Under the pieces are notes generated by a model. It had not been told where the DNA came from. It made no database searches and saw only the letters and a list, made by a program, of their open reading frames with translations. From Emticicia aquatilis (GTDB lineage: Bacteria > Bacteroidota > Bacteroidia > Cytophagales > Spirosomataceae), in the NCBI RefSeq assembly GCF_014644295.1, contig NZ_BMKK01000016.1, forward strand, positions 56,048 to 120,047: 64,000 nucleotides of DNA, written 5' to 3'. Positions 1 through 8,186 of the stretch are shown here, piece after piece. Position numbers and translations under genes: made by a program. Position 1 is the first letter of the stretch, and each line of letters opens with the position of its first letter.

Positions 1-444
1 ATTTTCGATAGTCTTTGAGTCAATCGTCGAAACCGCACCAGTCAAGTTTACTTTCTTTTGAGTTCCATATCCAACGACTACAACTTCTTCAAGCGATTTT
101 GCATCAGCAGTCATATTTACGCTGATAATCGTTTGGTTACCAACTTCAATCTCTTGTGTTTCATAACCCAAGAAACTAAATACTAATACCGCATTTTTGT
201 TAGGAACTTTGATAGAATAGTCACCTTTTCCATCAGTAGTTGCTCCACGAGAAGTGCCTTTGATTGTGATACTTACTCCCGGTAATCCTTCTCCTTTTTC
301 GGCATCGCTAACTTTTCCTGTAATCGTGATGTCAGCAGCATTTGCATAGCTACTTATCAAGCAGAGTAGAGCTAAAACAGTGTAAATAAGTCTGCTTTTT
401 GCAGCCCTATTCATCAACTGATTGAACAGTAGATTTTTTTTCAT
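1..444 (-). CDS. SusC/RagA-type TonB-linked outer-membrane receptor, N-terminal part only
   Basis: The gene runs off the left edge. The first 148 codons read in frame from the ATG at 444. They encode a basic N-terminus, a hydrophobic signal segment ending near ANA (residues 34-36), then a CarboxypepD-regulatory-like beta-sandwich (about 38-115, with the GLPGVSITIKGT and FLGYETQ motifs), and the start of the TonB plug with the hallmark VVVGYGTQKK box (about 122-131). These are the standard features of SusC-family receptors that import glycans across the outer membrane with a SusD partner. Only the N-domain is visible, so the barrel and substrate are unknown. It lies 67 bp downstream of the GH88 gene on the same strand, so the two are probably one polysaccharide-utilisation operon. 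Confidence 0.93.
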   Translation of the reverse strand, partial: MKKNLLFNQLMNRAAKSRLIYTVLALLCLISSYANAADITITGKVSDAEKGEGLPGVSITIKGTSRGATTDGKGDYSIKVPNKNAVLVFSFLGYETQEIEVGNQTIISVNMTADAKSLEEVVVVGYGTQKKVNLTGAVSTIDSKTIEN

Positions 445-511
445 AAAAGATTTGAGTTTGAATAAATGTTGATAAGTACTCTTTATAAGGTTGTGTGGAT
501 GTAGTTAAATC

Positions 512-1699
512 TTAAAATAATTTCTTCTTAGTTCTCAAGGCTTCGTATCTTAAAAGACCTTCTAAATAATAGTAGTCGGCATAAACAAGCGGAACATCAA
601 TTTCTGAATTACCTGGTTTATGACCCGTGCTGTGCATCAAAATAAAATGATTGTTTTTTCCAAGTTCGGCTTTAAATGCTGGTGTAGATAGTGTTTCGAG
701 CATTTTAACGGCCGAATTATAATAAGTTTTGGCGTCTTTCCCTCCGTAAGTGCTTAGCTCCAATAATGCCGAAGCACAAATTGCTCCTGCTGAAGCATCT
801 CGTTCTTCACCTGGTTTACTAAAATCCCAATACGGAATCATATCAGATGGCAAATTTGGATTTTTGAGATAGAAATTGGCAATATTTCGAGCAAAATCAA
901 GGTATTTTTTGTCTTTAGTCTCACGATACATCACGGTGTATCCATAAAGACCCCAAGCTTGTCCTCTTGCCCAGGCTGACTCATCTGCTGCCCCTTGATG
1001 CGTTTTCTTCGCTAAAACTTCTCCATTTTCGCCATATAATAATACGTGGTAGCTACTAAAATCAGGGCGATAATGATTTTTCATCGTATTATCGGCGTGC
1101 GTAACACTCAAATTATAAAGTTCTTTGTCTCCTGATTCTTTAGCTGCCCAAAACAAAAACTCAAGGTTCATCATATTATCAATGATAACAGGATATTTAT
1201 AGCCACCCTTGAAACTTTCCCAAGACTTAATTAAACCAACTTTAGGATTAAATCGAGTTGCCAAAGATTTTGCTCCTGTAAGCATAATATCTTTATATAC
1301 AGGATTTTTTGTAAGTCGATACCCATTGCCAAACGGACAATATAGCATAAAACCTAAATCATGCGTGCGAGTATTAAATTTCTCTTTCTCAACTGCCATC
1401 GTCCATTTGTCGGCGGCATCTTTCCATTTTTGTTCATGATTAAATTGATAAATATACCAAAGCGAACCACCAAAAAATCCACTACACCACCAATCCGATT
1501 TCATATCACGAGGTTTTCCATCTGGCCATGTAGATTGCGGAAATTTCGTAAGGTCTGGGTGCGACGCAAGCATTCCTTCGTATTGTTTGGCAGCGAACTC
1601 AAATTCTTTTTTTACATCAAGTTTCGACTGACCAAATGATGTGAAAGACAAGAGCAATAGTAATGAGAAATAATACTTTTTAAGGTAGATTTTAATCAT
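512..1699 (-). CDS. Glycoside hydrolase family 88 (unsaturated glucuronyl hydrolase)
   Basis: A predicted secreted enzyme of 395 aa. GH88 enzymes hydrate the terminal unsaturated uronic acid left by polysaccharide lyases and so release it from oligosaccharides. The family fold is recognisable from the WWCSGFFGGSLW segment, the THDLGFM motif (first catalytic Asp), IIDNMMNLE (second catalytic Asp), ARGQAWGLYGY, and DASAGAICASALLEL. Length fits the family. I chose the ATG at 1699 because a signal peptide ending in SFGQ follows it; the longer frame starts further up at 1759 and adds 20 unneeded residues. It sits upstream of a SusC gene and faces a LacI-type regulator. The glycan (glycosaminoglycan, ulvan-like or other uronic-acid polymer) cannot be fixed from this gene alone. 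Confidence 0.9.
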   Translation of the reverse strand: MIKIYLKKYYFSLLLLLSFTSFGQSKLDVKKEFEFAAKQYEGMLASHPDLTKFPQSTWPDGKPRDMKSDWWCSGFFGGSLWYIYQFNHEQKWKDAADKWTMAVEKEKFNTRTHDLGFMLYCPFGNGYRLTKNPVYKDIMLTGAKSLATRFNPKVGLIKSWESFKGGYKYPVIIDNMMNLEFLFWAAKESGDKELYNLSVTHADNTMKNHYRPDFSSYHVLLYGENGEVLAKKTHQGAADESAWARGQAWGLYGYTVMYRETKDKKYLDFARNIANFYLKNPNLPSDMIPYWDFSKPGEERDASAGAICASALLELSTYGGKDAKTYYNSAVKMLETLSTPAFKAELGKNNHFILMHSTGHKPGNSEIDVPLVYADYYYLEGLLRYEALRTKKKLF

Positions 1700-1881
1700 T
1701 TGTTTGAAAGTTAGATTTATTAGAAAAATACAATAAATAAATATTTTTTTATTTATCACTTTAAGTCAATTTAATTATCTATTCATAAATAGATTTGAGT
1801 AATTTTTATAAATATATAGTGCGATTATTAATTATCAAAGAAAAAATTGAAGAATAATCGTTTATTATTTTACTGTTTTTT

Positions 1882-1917
1882 GCAAACGTAACCGCAAACG
1901 TAACCGCAAACGTTTGC
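1882..1917. promoter_or_regulatory. Candidate LacI-family operator array (three 12-bp units)
   Basis: Two identical 12-bp direct repeats (GCAAACGTAACC at 1882-1893 and 1894-1905) run straight into a perfect 12-bp palindrome, GCAAACGTTTGC at 1906-1917. A palindrome with a central CG is typical of LacI/PurR-family operators. The array lies in the 337-bp divergent gap between the GH88 gene and the LacI-type regulator, about 120 bp from the regulator start and 183 bp from the GH88 start. The rest of the gap is AT-rich and holds a possible TATTTTTG -7 element at 1985-1992. Function is inferred from position and symmetry. Confidence 0.6.
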
Positions 1918-2036
1918 ATATATTTTAATTTTTATAATATCTCTTTAAAAATTTATATTAACTTCGCTTGTCAAATTTTTTATTTATTTTTGATTGTCTA
2001 AGTCTATCGCTTTAAATATTGTAAAAGTTATATTTT

Positions 2037-3053
2037 ATGCACCGCAGAACCCCAGTTACGATTAAAGATATAGCACAAACCCTCAACATATCGGTATCAA
2101 CGGTTTCGAGGGCATTGCGTGGTATGCCCGAAATTCATCCAGATACCAAAAACGCCATTCTTAAATTGGCCGAAGAAATGGACTATCAGCCCAATCAACT
2201 TGCCAAGAATTTGGTAGGAAACAGTACCAAGACAATCGGGGTAATTGTGCCATCATTGAGTTATTATTTCTTTGCTTCAATGCTCAATAGTATCGAGGAG
2301 GCAGCCATGCAAGCGGGGTATAGTGTAATGGTTTGCCAAACCAACGAATCTTATCTGAGAGAATTAGCCCAGATTCAAAATATGCTCAACTCCCAAGTAG
2401 AGGGTTTTATTATTTCATTGGCTCGTGATTCGCTCGACTATGAGCATATTAATAGGTTAATCAAAAAGCAAATTCCATTGGTTTTGTTTGATAGATATAC
2501 TGATAAAATCGAAAGTTCAAAAGTAATAGTCGATAACAAACAAGCGGCTTTTAAAGCAACTGTACACATGATTGAAAAAGGGTGCCGTCGTTTAGCTTGT
2601 TTGGCTGGGCCTCCGCATCTCGAAATCAGTAACCAACGTTTAGATGGGTTTCGGGAAGCTATCTTGACAAATGGCCTACAATATGAAGAACAGTACGTAA
2701 GCCACAGTGATTTTACGCAGGAAAACACCATCATACAAGCCAATAATATGATGAGTCAAAGCAATCCACCCGACGGAATTTTGACGATGAGCGATAATAT
2801 TGCCTTTTCTACAATGTATGCTCTCAAACAACGTGGCTTACGAATACCTGAAGATGTGGCTATGGTTAGTTTTAATAACGAACCTACGTGCTTATACCTT
2901 ACTCCATCGCTTACAAGTATTAGTCAACCGATTCGAGAAATGGGAACTCAGGCTGTCAGGTTATTACTCAAACAACTCGAAGCCGATAAGATTGAACCCG
3001 AAACGGTTGTTCTTGATACACAATTAGTCATCAGAGAATCATCTTTAAGATAA
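2037..3053 (+). CDS. LacI-family transcriptional regulator
   Basis: 338 aa. The N-terminal LacI helix-turn-helix is clear (TIKDIAQTLNISVSTVSRAL, about residues 8-27), followed by the hinge region ending around NQLAKNL and the periplasmic-binding-protein-like effector domain from KTIGVIVPSLS (about 65) to the C-terminus, including the LACLAGPP and DGILTMSDN segments. Length is standard. The family binds sugar or sugar-derived effectors and releases DNA. The divergent GH88-SusC operon and the operator-like array in the shared gap suggest it controls glycan use and itself. The pxpC gene follows 34 bp downstream on the same strand, so read-through into it is possible. The effector is unknown. Confidence 0.95.
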   Translation: MHRRTPVTIKDIAQTLNISVSTVSRALRGMPEIHPDTKNAILKLAEEMDYQPNQLAKNLVGNSTKTIGVIVPSLSYYFFASMLNSIEEAAMQAGYSVMVCQTNESYLRELAQIQNMLNSQVEGFIISLARDSLDYEHINRLIKKQIPLVLFDRYTDKIESSKVIVDNKQAAFKATVHMIEKGCRRLACLAGPPHLEISNQRLDGFREAILTNGLQYEEQYVSHSDFTQENTIIQANNMMSQSNPPDGILTMSDNIAFSTMYALKQRGLRIPEDVAMVSFNNEPTCLYLTPSLTSISQPIREMGTQAVRLLLKQLEADKIEPETVVLDTQLVIRESSLR

Positions 3054-3087
3054 AATCATTAATTTTAGGAAAAATAATAGCCCAAAA

Positions 3088-3924
3088 GTGAAATATTTAA
3101 AGCAAGGGATTCTTACAAGCTATCAAAATTTAGGAAAAAATGGACTTCGACATTTGGGTGTAAACCCAAGTGGAGCAATGGACAGACTTTCGGCAAGAAT
3201 ACTCAACATTGCTTTACAAAATACCGAAGACCAACCAGTGTTGGAAATGCACTTTCCTGCTCCTGAAATATTATTTGAAGAAGATTGTACCATAATCATT
3301 GGCGGAGCCGATTTCTCGCCGACCATCAATAATAAACCTATAGAAAATTGGAAAACAATTTTGGTTAAAACAGATAGTGTACTTAGATTTAAGAAATTAA
3401 TTGTTGGCAGTCGGGCATATTTGGCAGTAAAGGAGGGAAATTGTAATTTTTTGCCGTATGTAGGACAGGTTTGCAACCTGTCTCAAAAAAAAACAATCCG
3501 TTTCACCGAAGGCAACGAGTTTGATTTACTGACCGAAATAAGTAAGCAAGCGTTTGAAAATCAAGTATTTACAGTCTCCAATGCTTCAAACCGAATGGGG
3601 TATCGAATGAATGCTGAAACTTTGGAAGTAAACGCTAAAAAAGAATTGGTCAGCTCGGCCGTAGATTTTGGAACAATGCAGCTTTTGCCAAGTGGACAAA
3701 TAATAGTTTTAATGGCCGACCATCAAACCAGCGGTGGATACCCACGATTGGGCAATATTGTGTCGGTTGATTTACCAAAATTGGCTCAATGTAATGTAAA
3801 TGATAGTATATTATTTAAAAAGATTTCGATTCAGGAAGCAGAAGACTTACTGATTCAGCAAGAACTCGAACTTCAAAAACTAAAAGCAAGCATCAGATTT
3901 TTCAATGATAAACAAAAAAATTGA
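3088..3924 (+). CDS. pxpC: 5-oxoprolinase subunit C homologue (PxpC/KipA), internally shortened
   Basis: 278 aa from a GTG start at 3088. PxpC works with PxpA and PxpB in ATP-dependent cleavage of 5-oxoproline to glutamate. The N-terminal half (SYQNLGKNGLRHLGVNPSGAMD) and the C-terminal half (SNRMGYR, GTMQLLPSGQIIVLMADHQT, SGGYPRLG) match the biotin-dependent carboxyltransferase-like family well. The middle does not. After RAYLAVKEG, the usual GSxST...GG..GR.L..GD stretch is missing (about 35 residues by comparison with E. coli YbgK from memory), and a segment reading VGQVCNLS is encoded by a perfect inverted repeat. The frame is intact, but activity is doubtful. It overlaps pxpA by 20 bp, so they are translationally coupled. 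Confidence 0.85.
   Translation: MKYLKQGILTSYQNLGKNGLRHLGVNPSGAMDRLSARILNIALQNTEDQPVLEMHFPAPEILFEEDCTIIIGGADFSPTINNKPIENWKTILVKTDSVLRFKKLIVGSRAYLAVKEGNCNFLPYVGQVCNLSQKKTIRFTEGNEFDLLTEISKQAFENQVFTVSNASNRMGYRMNAETLEVNAKKELVSSAVDFGTMQLLPSGQIIVLMADHQTSGGYPRLGNIVSVDLPKLAQCNVNDSILFKKISIQEAEDLLIQQELELQKLKASIRFFNDKQKN
3464..3482. repeat. Palindromic element inside pxpC
   Basis: GACAGGTT (3464-3471), a TGC loop, and AACCTGTC (3475-3482) form a perfect 8-bp inverted repeat inside the coding frame. I recall similar palindromes being dispersed in Bacteroidota and other phyla, usually between genes, but have not checked this. I found no second copy in this window, so the assignment as a mobile repeat is inference. 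Confidence 0.55.
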
Positions 3925-4669
3925 CCTCAACTGCGACATGGGCGAAGCATTCGGTGCTTGGCCAATGGGAAACGATAGTGCTTTAATGGAATTGATTTCG
4001 TCGGCTAATGTTGCTTGTGGTTTTCATGCGGGCGATGCCACCATCATGCGGAAAACGGCTCAATTGGCTATCGAAAAAAATGTTGCTGTTGGAGCTCATC
4101 CTGCTTTTCCAGATTTACAAGGTTTTGGTCGTCGAAATATGCAGCTTTCACCGCAAGAGGTCTATGATATTTGCGTGTATCAGATTGGGGCGATGTTCGG
4201 TACAGTAAGAGCATTAGGTGGTAAACTTCACCACGTAAAACCGCATGGGGCTTTATACAATATGGCTGCTAAAGATGCTGCATTAGCCAAAGCAATTGCC
4301 CAAGCAACAAAAGCTATTCATCCAGATTTGATTTTGTATGGTTTATCAGGCAGTCATTTAATTACAGAGGCCGAAAAAATCGGTTTACGCACCGCATCTG
4401 AAGTTTTTGCCGACCGCACCTATCAAAACGATGGGAATCTAACTCCTCGTACACAAGCTAATGCTATGATTGAAAGCTCACAAGAAGCTGTCAATCAAGT
4501 AATGATGATGATTGAAAAACAAGTTGTTATATCTACTGAAGGCAGAGAAGTCGGGCTAAAAGCTGATACCGTCTGTATTCATGGAGATGGAATACACGCT
4601 GTTGAGTTTGCGAGAGAATTGAGAAATACTCTGTTAGGTAGGAATATTTTTATCGAAACTATCAAATAG
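3905..4669 (+). CDS. pxpA: 5-oxoprolinase subunit A (LamB/YcsF family)
   Basis: 254 aa, the normal family length. The signature N-terminus is present: IDLNCDMGEAFGAWPMGND, then NVACGFHAGD and AVGAHPAFPDLQGFGRR, with LHHVKPHGALYN and EVFADRTYQNDGNLTPR further on; VCIHGDGIHAVEFA lies near the end. PxpA is the TIM-barrel-like subunit that cleaves activated 5-oxoproline. The start overlaps the end of pxpC by 20 bp. The third subunit, PxpB (KipI), which normally precedes PxpC, is not in this window. Confidence 0.95.
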   Translation: MINKKIDLNCDMGEAFGAWPMGNDSALMELISSANVACGFHAGDATIMRKTAQLAIEKNVAVGAHPAFPDLQGFGRRNMQLSPQEVYDICVYQIGAMFGTVRALGGKLHHVKPHGALYNMAAKDAALAKAIAQATKAIHPDLILYGLSGSHLITEAEKIGLRTASEVFADRTYQNDGNLTPRTQANAMIESSQEAVNQVMMMIEKQVVISTEGREVGLKADTVCIHGDGIHAVEFARELRNTLLGRNIFIETIK

Positions 4670-4672
4670 ACC

Positions 4673-5446
4673 ATGTTACTTCCTGAAAATATATCTCATC
4701 TTTTTTCTGTAATTTTTATTGCAAGCCTCATCCGCTATTTCGTTATTGCAGGATTGGCTTTTTTGATATATTACATTGGTTTGAAAAACAAAGTATCCTA
4801 CAAGAAAATACAGTTAAAATTCCCTAAAGCCACTGATTATCAACGTGAAATACTTTATTCTTTACTAACTTTTTTGATTTTTGGAATAGTCGGTGTTTTA
4901 CTCTACAATCCAAGTGTAAGGCCATATACCTTAACTTATTACAAGATTTCTGACTACGGTTGGCCTTATTTTATATTCTCCTTTTTCCTGACACTACTCA
5001 TTCATGATACTTATTTTTATTGGATGCACCGACTGATGCACCATCCGAAACTATTTAAGTATTTTCATAAAGTCCATCATCAATCAACCAATCCCAGTCC
5101 GTGGACTTCATTTTCATTTCAACCACTCGAAGGCTTTGTTGAAGCAGGAATTTTTGTCGTTTTCGCTTTTGTGCTACCTTTGCACCCAATCATCATGCTT
5201 TCATTCCTCATTTTTATGACTGCTTACAATGTTTATGGGCATTTAGGCTGGGAATGGCTTCCGAAAGATGGACATAAACATTGGTTTTGGAAATGGCTCA
5301 ACAGCTCGTTGATGCACAATCAGCACCATCATTATTTCAAAAATAACTACGGCCTATATTTTAGTTTTTGGGATAGAGCGATGGGAACTTTAGATAAAAA
5401 TTACGAAAGAGAATTTATAGCATTAAAAGAAAGACCTAAACCATAA
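4673..5446 (+). CDS. Sterol desaturase / fatty acid hydroxylase family membrane protein
   Basis: 257 aa with at least four hydrophobic segments. The histidine clusters that bind the di-iron centre are all visible: HDTYFYWMHRLMHH (about residues 113-126), HKVHH (about 136), and a last cluster NQHHHY (about 220). The family introduces hydroxyl groups or double bonds into lipids at the membrane. The gene starts 3 bp after the pxpA stop, so it may be transcribed with it, although no functional link is obvious. The substrate cannot be deduced; a membrane or carotenoid-type lipid is possible. Confidence 0.88.
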   Translation: MLLPENISHLFSVIFIASLIRYFVIAGLAFLIYYIGLKNKVSYKKIQLKFPKATDYQREILYSLLTFLIFGIVGVLLYNPSVRPYTLTYYKISDYGWPYFIFSFFLTLLIHDTYFYWMHRLMHHPKLFKYFHKVHHQSTNPSPWTSFSFQPLEGFVEAGIFVVFAFVLPLHPIIMLSFLIFMTAYNVYGHLGWEWLPKDGHKHWFWKWLNSSLMHNQHHHYFKNNYGLYFSFWDRAMGTLDKNYEREFIALKERPKP

Positions 5447-5474
5447 GTTTGAAACACATTAACCCTAAACTGCT

Positions 5475-6791
5475 ATGTTTGAAAAAAACCAAAAGAAAGT
5501 ACTGAATGCTTGGACAATGTATGACTGGGCAAATTCGGTGCATAACCTCGTGATAACGACTGTTGTTTTTCCGATGTACTTTTTGGCAACTACTTCCGAA
5601 AAAGATGCCAATGGTAAAGTCATTAATGATATTGTTGATTTCTTCGGAATTCAAATTCAAAACTCGGTTTTGTATTCATACACAATTTCAGCTGCTACAC
5701 TCTTGCTGGTTATTCTCAATCCAATTCTTACACCATTGGCCGATTCAAGCGGACGACGTAAATTTTTCATGAAAATTTTCTGCTATCTCGGTGCAGCAAG
5801 TTGTGCATATTTTTACTTTTTTACGAGAGGGAATGTAAATCCTGCTGTTATTGCATTCGGACTTTCAATTGTTGGTTGGGGTGGAAGTATCGTTTTCTAT
5901 AATTCATTTTTACCAGTAATTGCCACCGAAGACCGTTTCGACAACCTAAGTGCAAAAGGTTTCACTATGGGCTATATTGGCAGCGTTATTTTACTGATAG
6001 TAAACCTTTTGATGATAATGCAGCCAACATTATTTGGCCTAACTCAGGCCGATTCTGATTCTGGATTTACGGCCCGAATTTCATTCCTTACCGTTGGACT
6101 TTGGTGGGCTTTGTTTGCTCAAATACCATTTTATTATCTGCCAAAAGACGAGCCAAAATCTTTTAAAACTGGGCGTTTAACGACAGGCGTTCAAGAATTA
6201 GTGAAGGTGCTTAAAGAAGTCAGAAAGAATAAACTTATAACGAAGTTTTTGATGGCGTTCTTATTTTACGACATGGGAGTAATGACAGTTATTTATGTAG
6301 CTACAATTTTCGCTGATAAAGAGCTTCACATCGAAAAACAAGGCCTTATCATCACACTTCTGCTAATTCAGTTGATTGCAATTCCTGGTTCATACTTAGC
6401 ATCTTGGCTATCCAGCAAGTTTGGTAATACAAAAGGTCTTTTGGTATTTATTTTCATTTGGTCGTTCATGCCTTTGGCAGCCTATTTTACAACTACTCAA
6501 AACGAATTTTATGTAATTGCGGCCATTGTTGGCTTGGTTATGGGCGGAATCCAATCGCTTTCACGCTCAACATTTGCCAAACTTATTCCAGATGATACCA
6601 CAGATACGGCCTCGTATTTTGGTTTTTATGATATTGTAGAAAAAGTCGCTATTACACTCGGAACGCTGATTTTTGGTTTTGTCGGACAAATAACTGGTAA
6701 TATGCGAAACTCAGTCTTAACAATATTGGTGTTTTTTATTGTAGGTTTTTTACTTTTAATGAGAGTACCATCAAAGAAAGTTTATCACTAA
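5475..6791 (+). CDS. MFS transporter of the UMF1/Atg22-like type
   Basis: 438 aa with about 12 predicted membrane segments. The start TMYDWANSVHNLVITTVVFP is the characteristic opening of the Atg22-like/UMF1 major-facilitator subgroup, and the family loop PLADSSGRRK (about residues 94-103) follows. The conserved second-half motif GLVMGGIQSLSRSTFAKLIP (about 355) is present. Members are thought to export amino acids or small metabolites, but bacterial substrates are mostly unknown. It follows the hydroxylase gene by 28 bp on the same strand. Confidence 0.88.
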   Translation: MFEKNQKKVLNAWTMYDWANSVHNLVITTVVFPMYFLATTSEKDANGKVINDIVDFFGIQIQNSVLYSYTISAATLLLVILNPILTPLADSSGRRKFFMKIFCYLGAASCAYFYFFTRGNVNPAVIAFGLSIVGWGGSIVFYNSFLPVIATEDRFDNLSAKGFTMGYIGSVILLIVNLLMIMQPTLFGLTQADSDSGFTARISFLTVGLWWALFAQIPFYYLPKDEPKSFKTGRLTTGVQELVKVLKEVRKNKLITKFLMAFLFYDMGVMTVIYVATIFADKELHIEKQGLIITLLLIQLIAIPGSYLASWLSSKFGNTKGLLVFIFIWSFMPLAAYFTTTQNEFYVIAAIVGLVMGGIQSLSRSTFAKLIPDDTTDTASYFGFYDIVEKVAITLGTLIFGFVGQITGNMRNSVLTILVFFIVGFLLLMRVPSKKVYH

Positions 6792-6931
6792 AAATTGCTA
6801 CAAAAGAGATTTAGGTATATATTTGTGATACAATTTTTGCAGTACAGTTATAATAGTATCAGAATATTTGATATTTATTAAGAATATCAAAAAATTTAGA
6901 TTAATTATGTACTACTAACTTATTCAAAAAC

Positions 6932-7006
6932 AGGATGTTAGCTCAGTTGGTTTAGAGTGTCGCCTCGACAAGGCGAAGGTCATCGGTTCGAGCCCGATAC
7001 GTCCTA
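6932..7006 (+). tRNA. tRNA-Val (anticodon GAC), with unusual C at position 33
   Basis: A full cloverleaf folds: acceptor AGGATGT/ACGTCCT (6932-6938 with 6999-7005), D-stem GCTC/GAGT with a GG-containing loop, anticodon stem TCGCC/GGCGA (6960-6964 with 6972-6976), a five-base variable loop, and T-arm ATCGG-TTCGAGC-CCGAT. The seven-base anticodon loop is TCGACAA, giving anticodon GAC (6967-6969). Position 33 is C (6966) instead of the nearly universal U. No CCA is encoded. I see no terminator before the glycosyltransferase that starts 13 bp later. Confidence 0.9.
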
Positions 7007-7018
7007 CTTTTTCTCTTT

Positions 7019-8128
7019 ATGAAAGTTCTTTATGACCACCAATCGTTTTCGGGTGCAAAATACGGCGGAGTAGCAAGATATTTCTATGACTTGATGTATA
7101 ATCTAAAATACGAACAAGGAGTAGATGTTGAGTTAGCCCTCAAGTTCTCGAACAATGATTATCTAAAAAACGGTGACATAAAGCATGTGGCTCCTTTCAG
7201 CTTTTTCTTAGGATATGCCAAAACTAATATGCTTTTTTCGCATATAAATCGACTGAATAGTGCTATCCAAATTGCTCGACAGAATTATGACGTTTTTCAC
7301 CCGACTTATTTCAAAGATTATTTCTTGCCATTTCTCGGAAAAAAACCTTTTGTACTTACCCACCACGACGTAATTCCCGAAAAATTTTCTACCCAATATG
7401 CCGCTTTAGATGGTTTTGATAAAAATCAGAAAAAGAAAATCTTGGATAAATCCTCAAAAATAATTGCGGTTTCAGAAAATACAAAGCAGGATATTTTGGA
7501 TATTTTCAATATCGCTCCCGAAAAAGTTGAAGTAATTTATCACTCTACGCATTTCGCAACTTTTCAGCCAAATCCAGAAGTCAAGATTTCGACACCGAAA
7601 AGATATTTACTCTATGTCGGAAATCGAGATAACTATAAAAACTTTGATGTTTATGTAGAGGCAATCGCCCCAATTCTCCAAAAACAAGATGATTTGTATC
7701 TAATTTGTGCAGGAAATGGTAGTTTTTCATCTACTGAACAACAATTGTTTTCAAGATTAAAAGTTGAAAAGCAAATCCTTCATCATGGAATTGATAGCGA
7801 CGATGTGCTTTATCAGTTATATAAAAATGCTACAGTTTTTGTTTATCCATCTTTGTACGAAGGTTTTGGCATACCAGTTATTGAAGCTTTTGCATGCGAT
7901 TGCCCCGTTATTCTAAGCGACCGTTCATGTTTTCCAGAAGTTGGTCAAGATGCTGCTTTATATTTTAACCCAGACGACAAGGAAAATATCGCTTTCCAAA
8001 TTGAAAAAGTTTTAGATAATGCTGCCCTCCGCACCGAATTAATTCAAAAAGGCAAAATACGTTTACAAGATTTTTCGCCAACCATCACGGCTCAAAAAAC
8101 ACTTGATGTATATAAAAGTGTTTTATAG
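7019..8128 (+). CDS. Glycosyltransferase family 4
   Basis: 369 aa, a GT-B fold retaining glycosyltransferase. The N-terminus carries the glycine-rich opening YDHQSFSGAKYGGVARY. The C-terminal nucleotide-sugar-binding half shows RYLLYVGNRDNYKN (about residue 195), the conserved VFVYPSLYEGFGIPVIEAFACDCPVI (about 272-297) with the E-x7-E pair, and FNPDDKENIA. Such enzymes act at the cytoplasmic face on lipopolysaccharide or exopolysaccharide. The gene begins just after the tRNA and is followed by a hairpin, then a second glycosyltransferase. Donor and acceptor are unknown. Confidence 0.92.
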   Translation: MKVLYDHQSFSGAKYGGVARYFYDLMYNLKYEQGVDVELALKFSNNDYLKNGDIKHVAPFSFFLGYAKTNMLFSHINRLNSAIQIARQNYDVFHPTYFKDYFLPFLGKKPFVLTHHDVIPEKFSTQYAALDGFDKNQKKKILDKSSKIIAVSENTKQDILDIFNIAPEKVEVIYHSTHFATFQPNPEVKISTPKRYLLYVGNRDNYKNFDVYVEAIAPILQKQDDLYLICAGNGSFSSTEQQLFSRLKVEKQILHHGIDSDDVLYQLYKNATVFVYPSLYEGFGIPVIEAFACDCPVILSDRSCFPEVGQDAALYFNPDDKENIAFQIEKVLDNAALRTELIQKGKIRLQDFSPTITAQKTLDVYKSVL

Positions 8129-8155
8129 TTAATTTTACCCTTCATCGTTTATAAA

Positions 8156-8172
8156 AGGCCATTCGATGGCCT
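8156..8172 (+). terminator. Short hairpin between two glycosyltransferase genes
   Basis: AGGCCAT (8156-8162), TCG loop, ATGGCCT (8166-8172), then AAATTCTTTT. The stem is perfect but the T-run is interrupted, so it may be an attenuating rather than a strong terminator. Confidence 0.45.
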
Positions 8173-8186
8173 AAATTCTTTTAAGT

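Noticed and set aside
2438..2743. 101-codon minus-strand frame within the LacI-type gene
   Set aside because: Shadow of the regulator; the plus-strand product has a complete and recognisable domain set.
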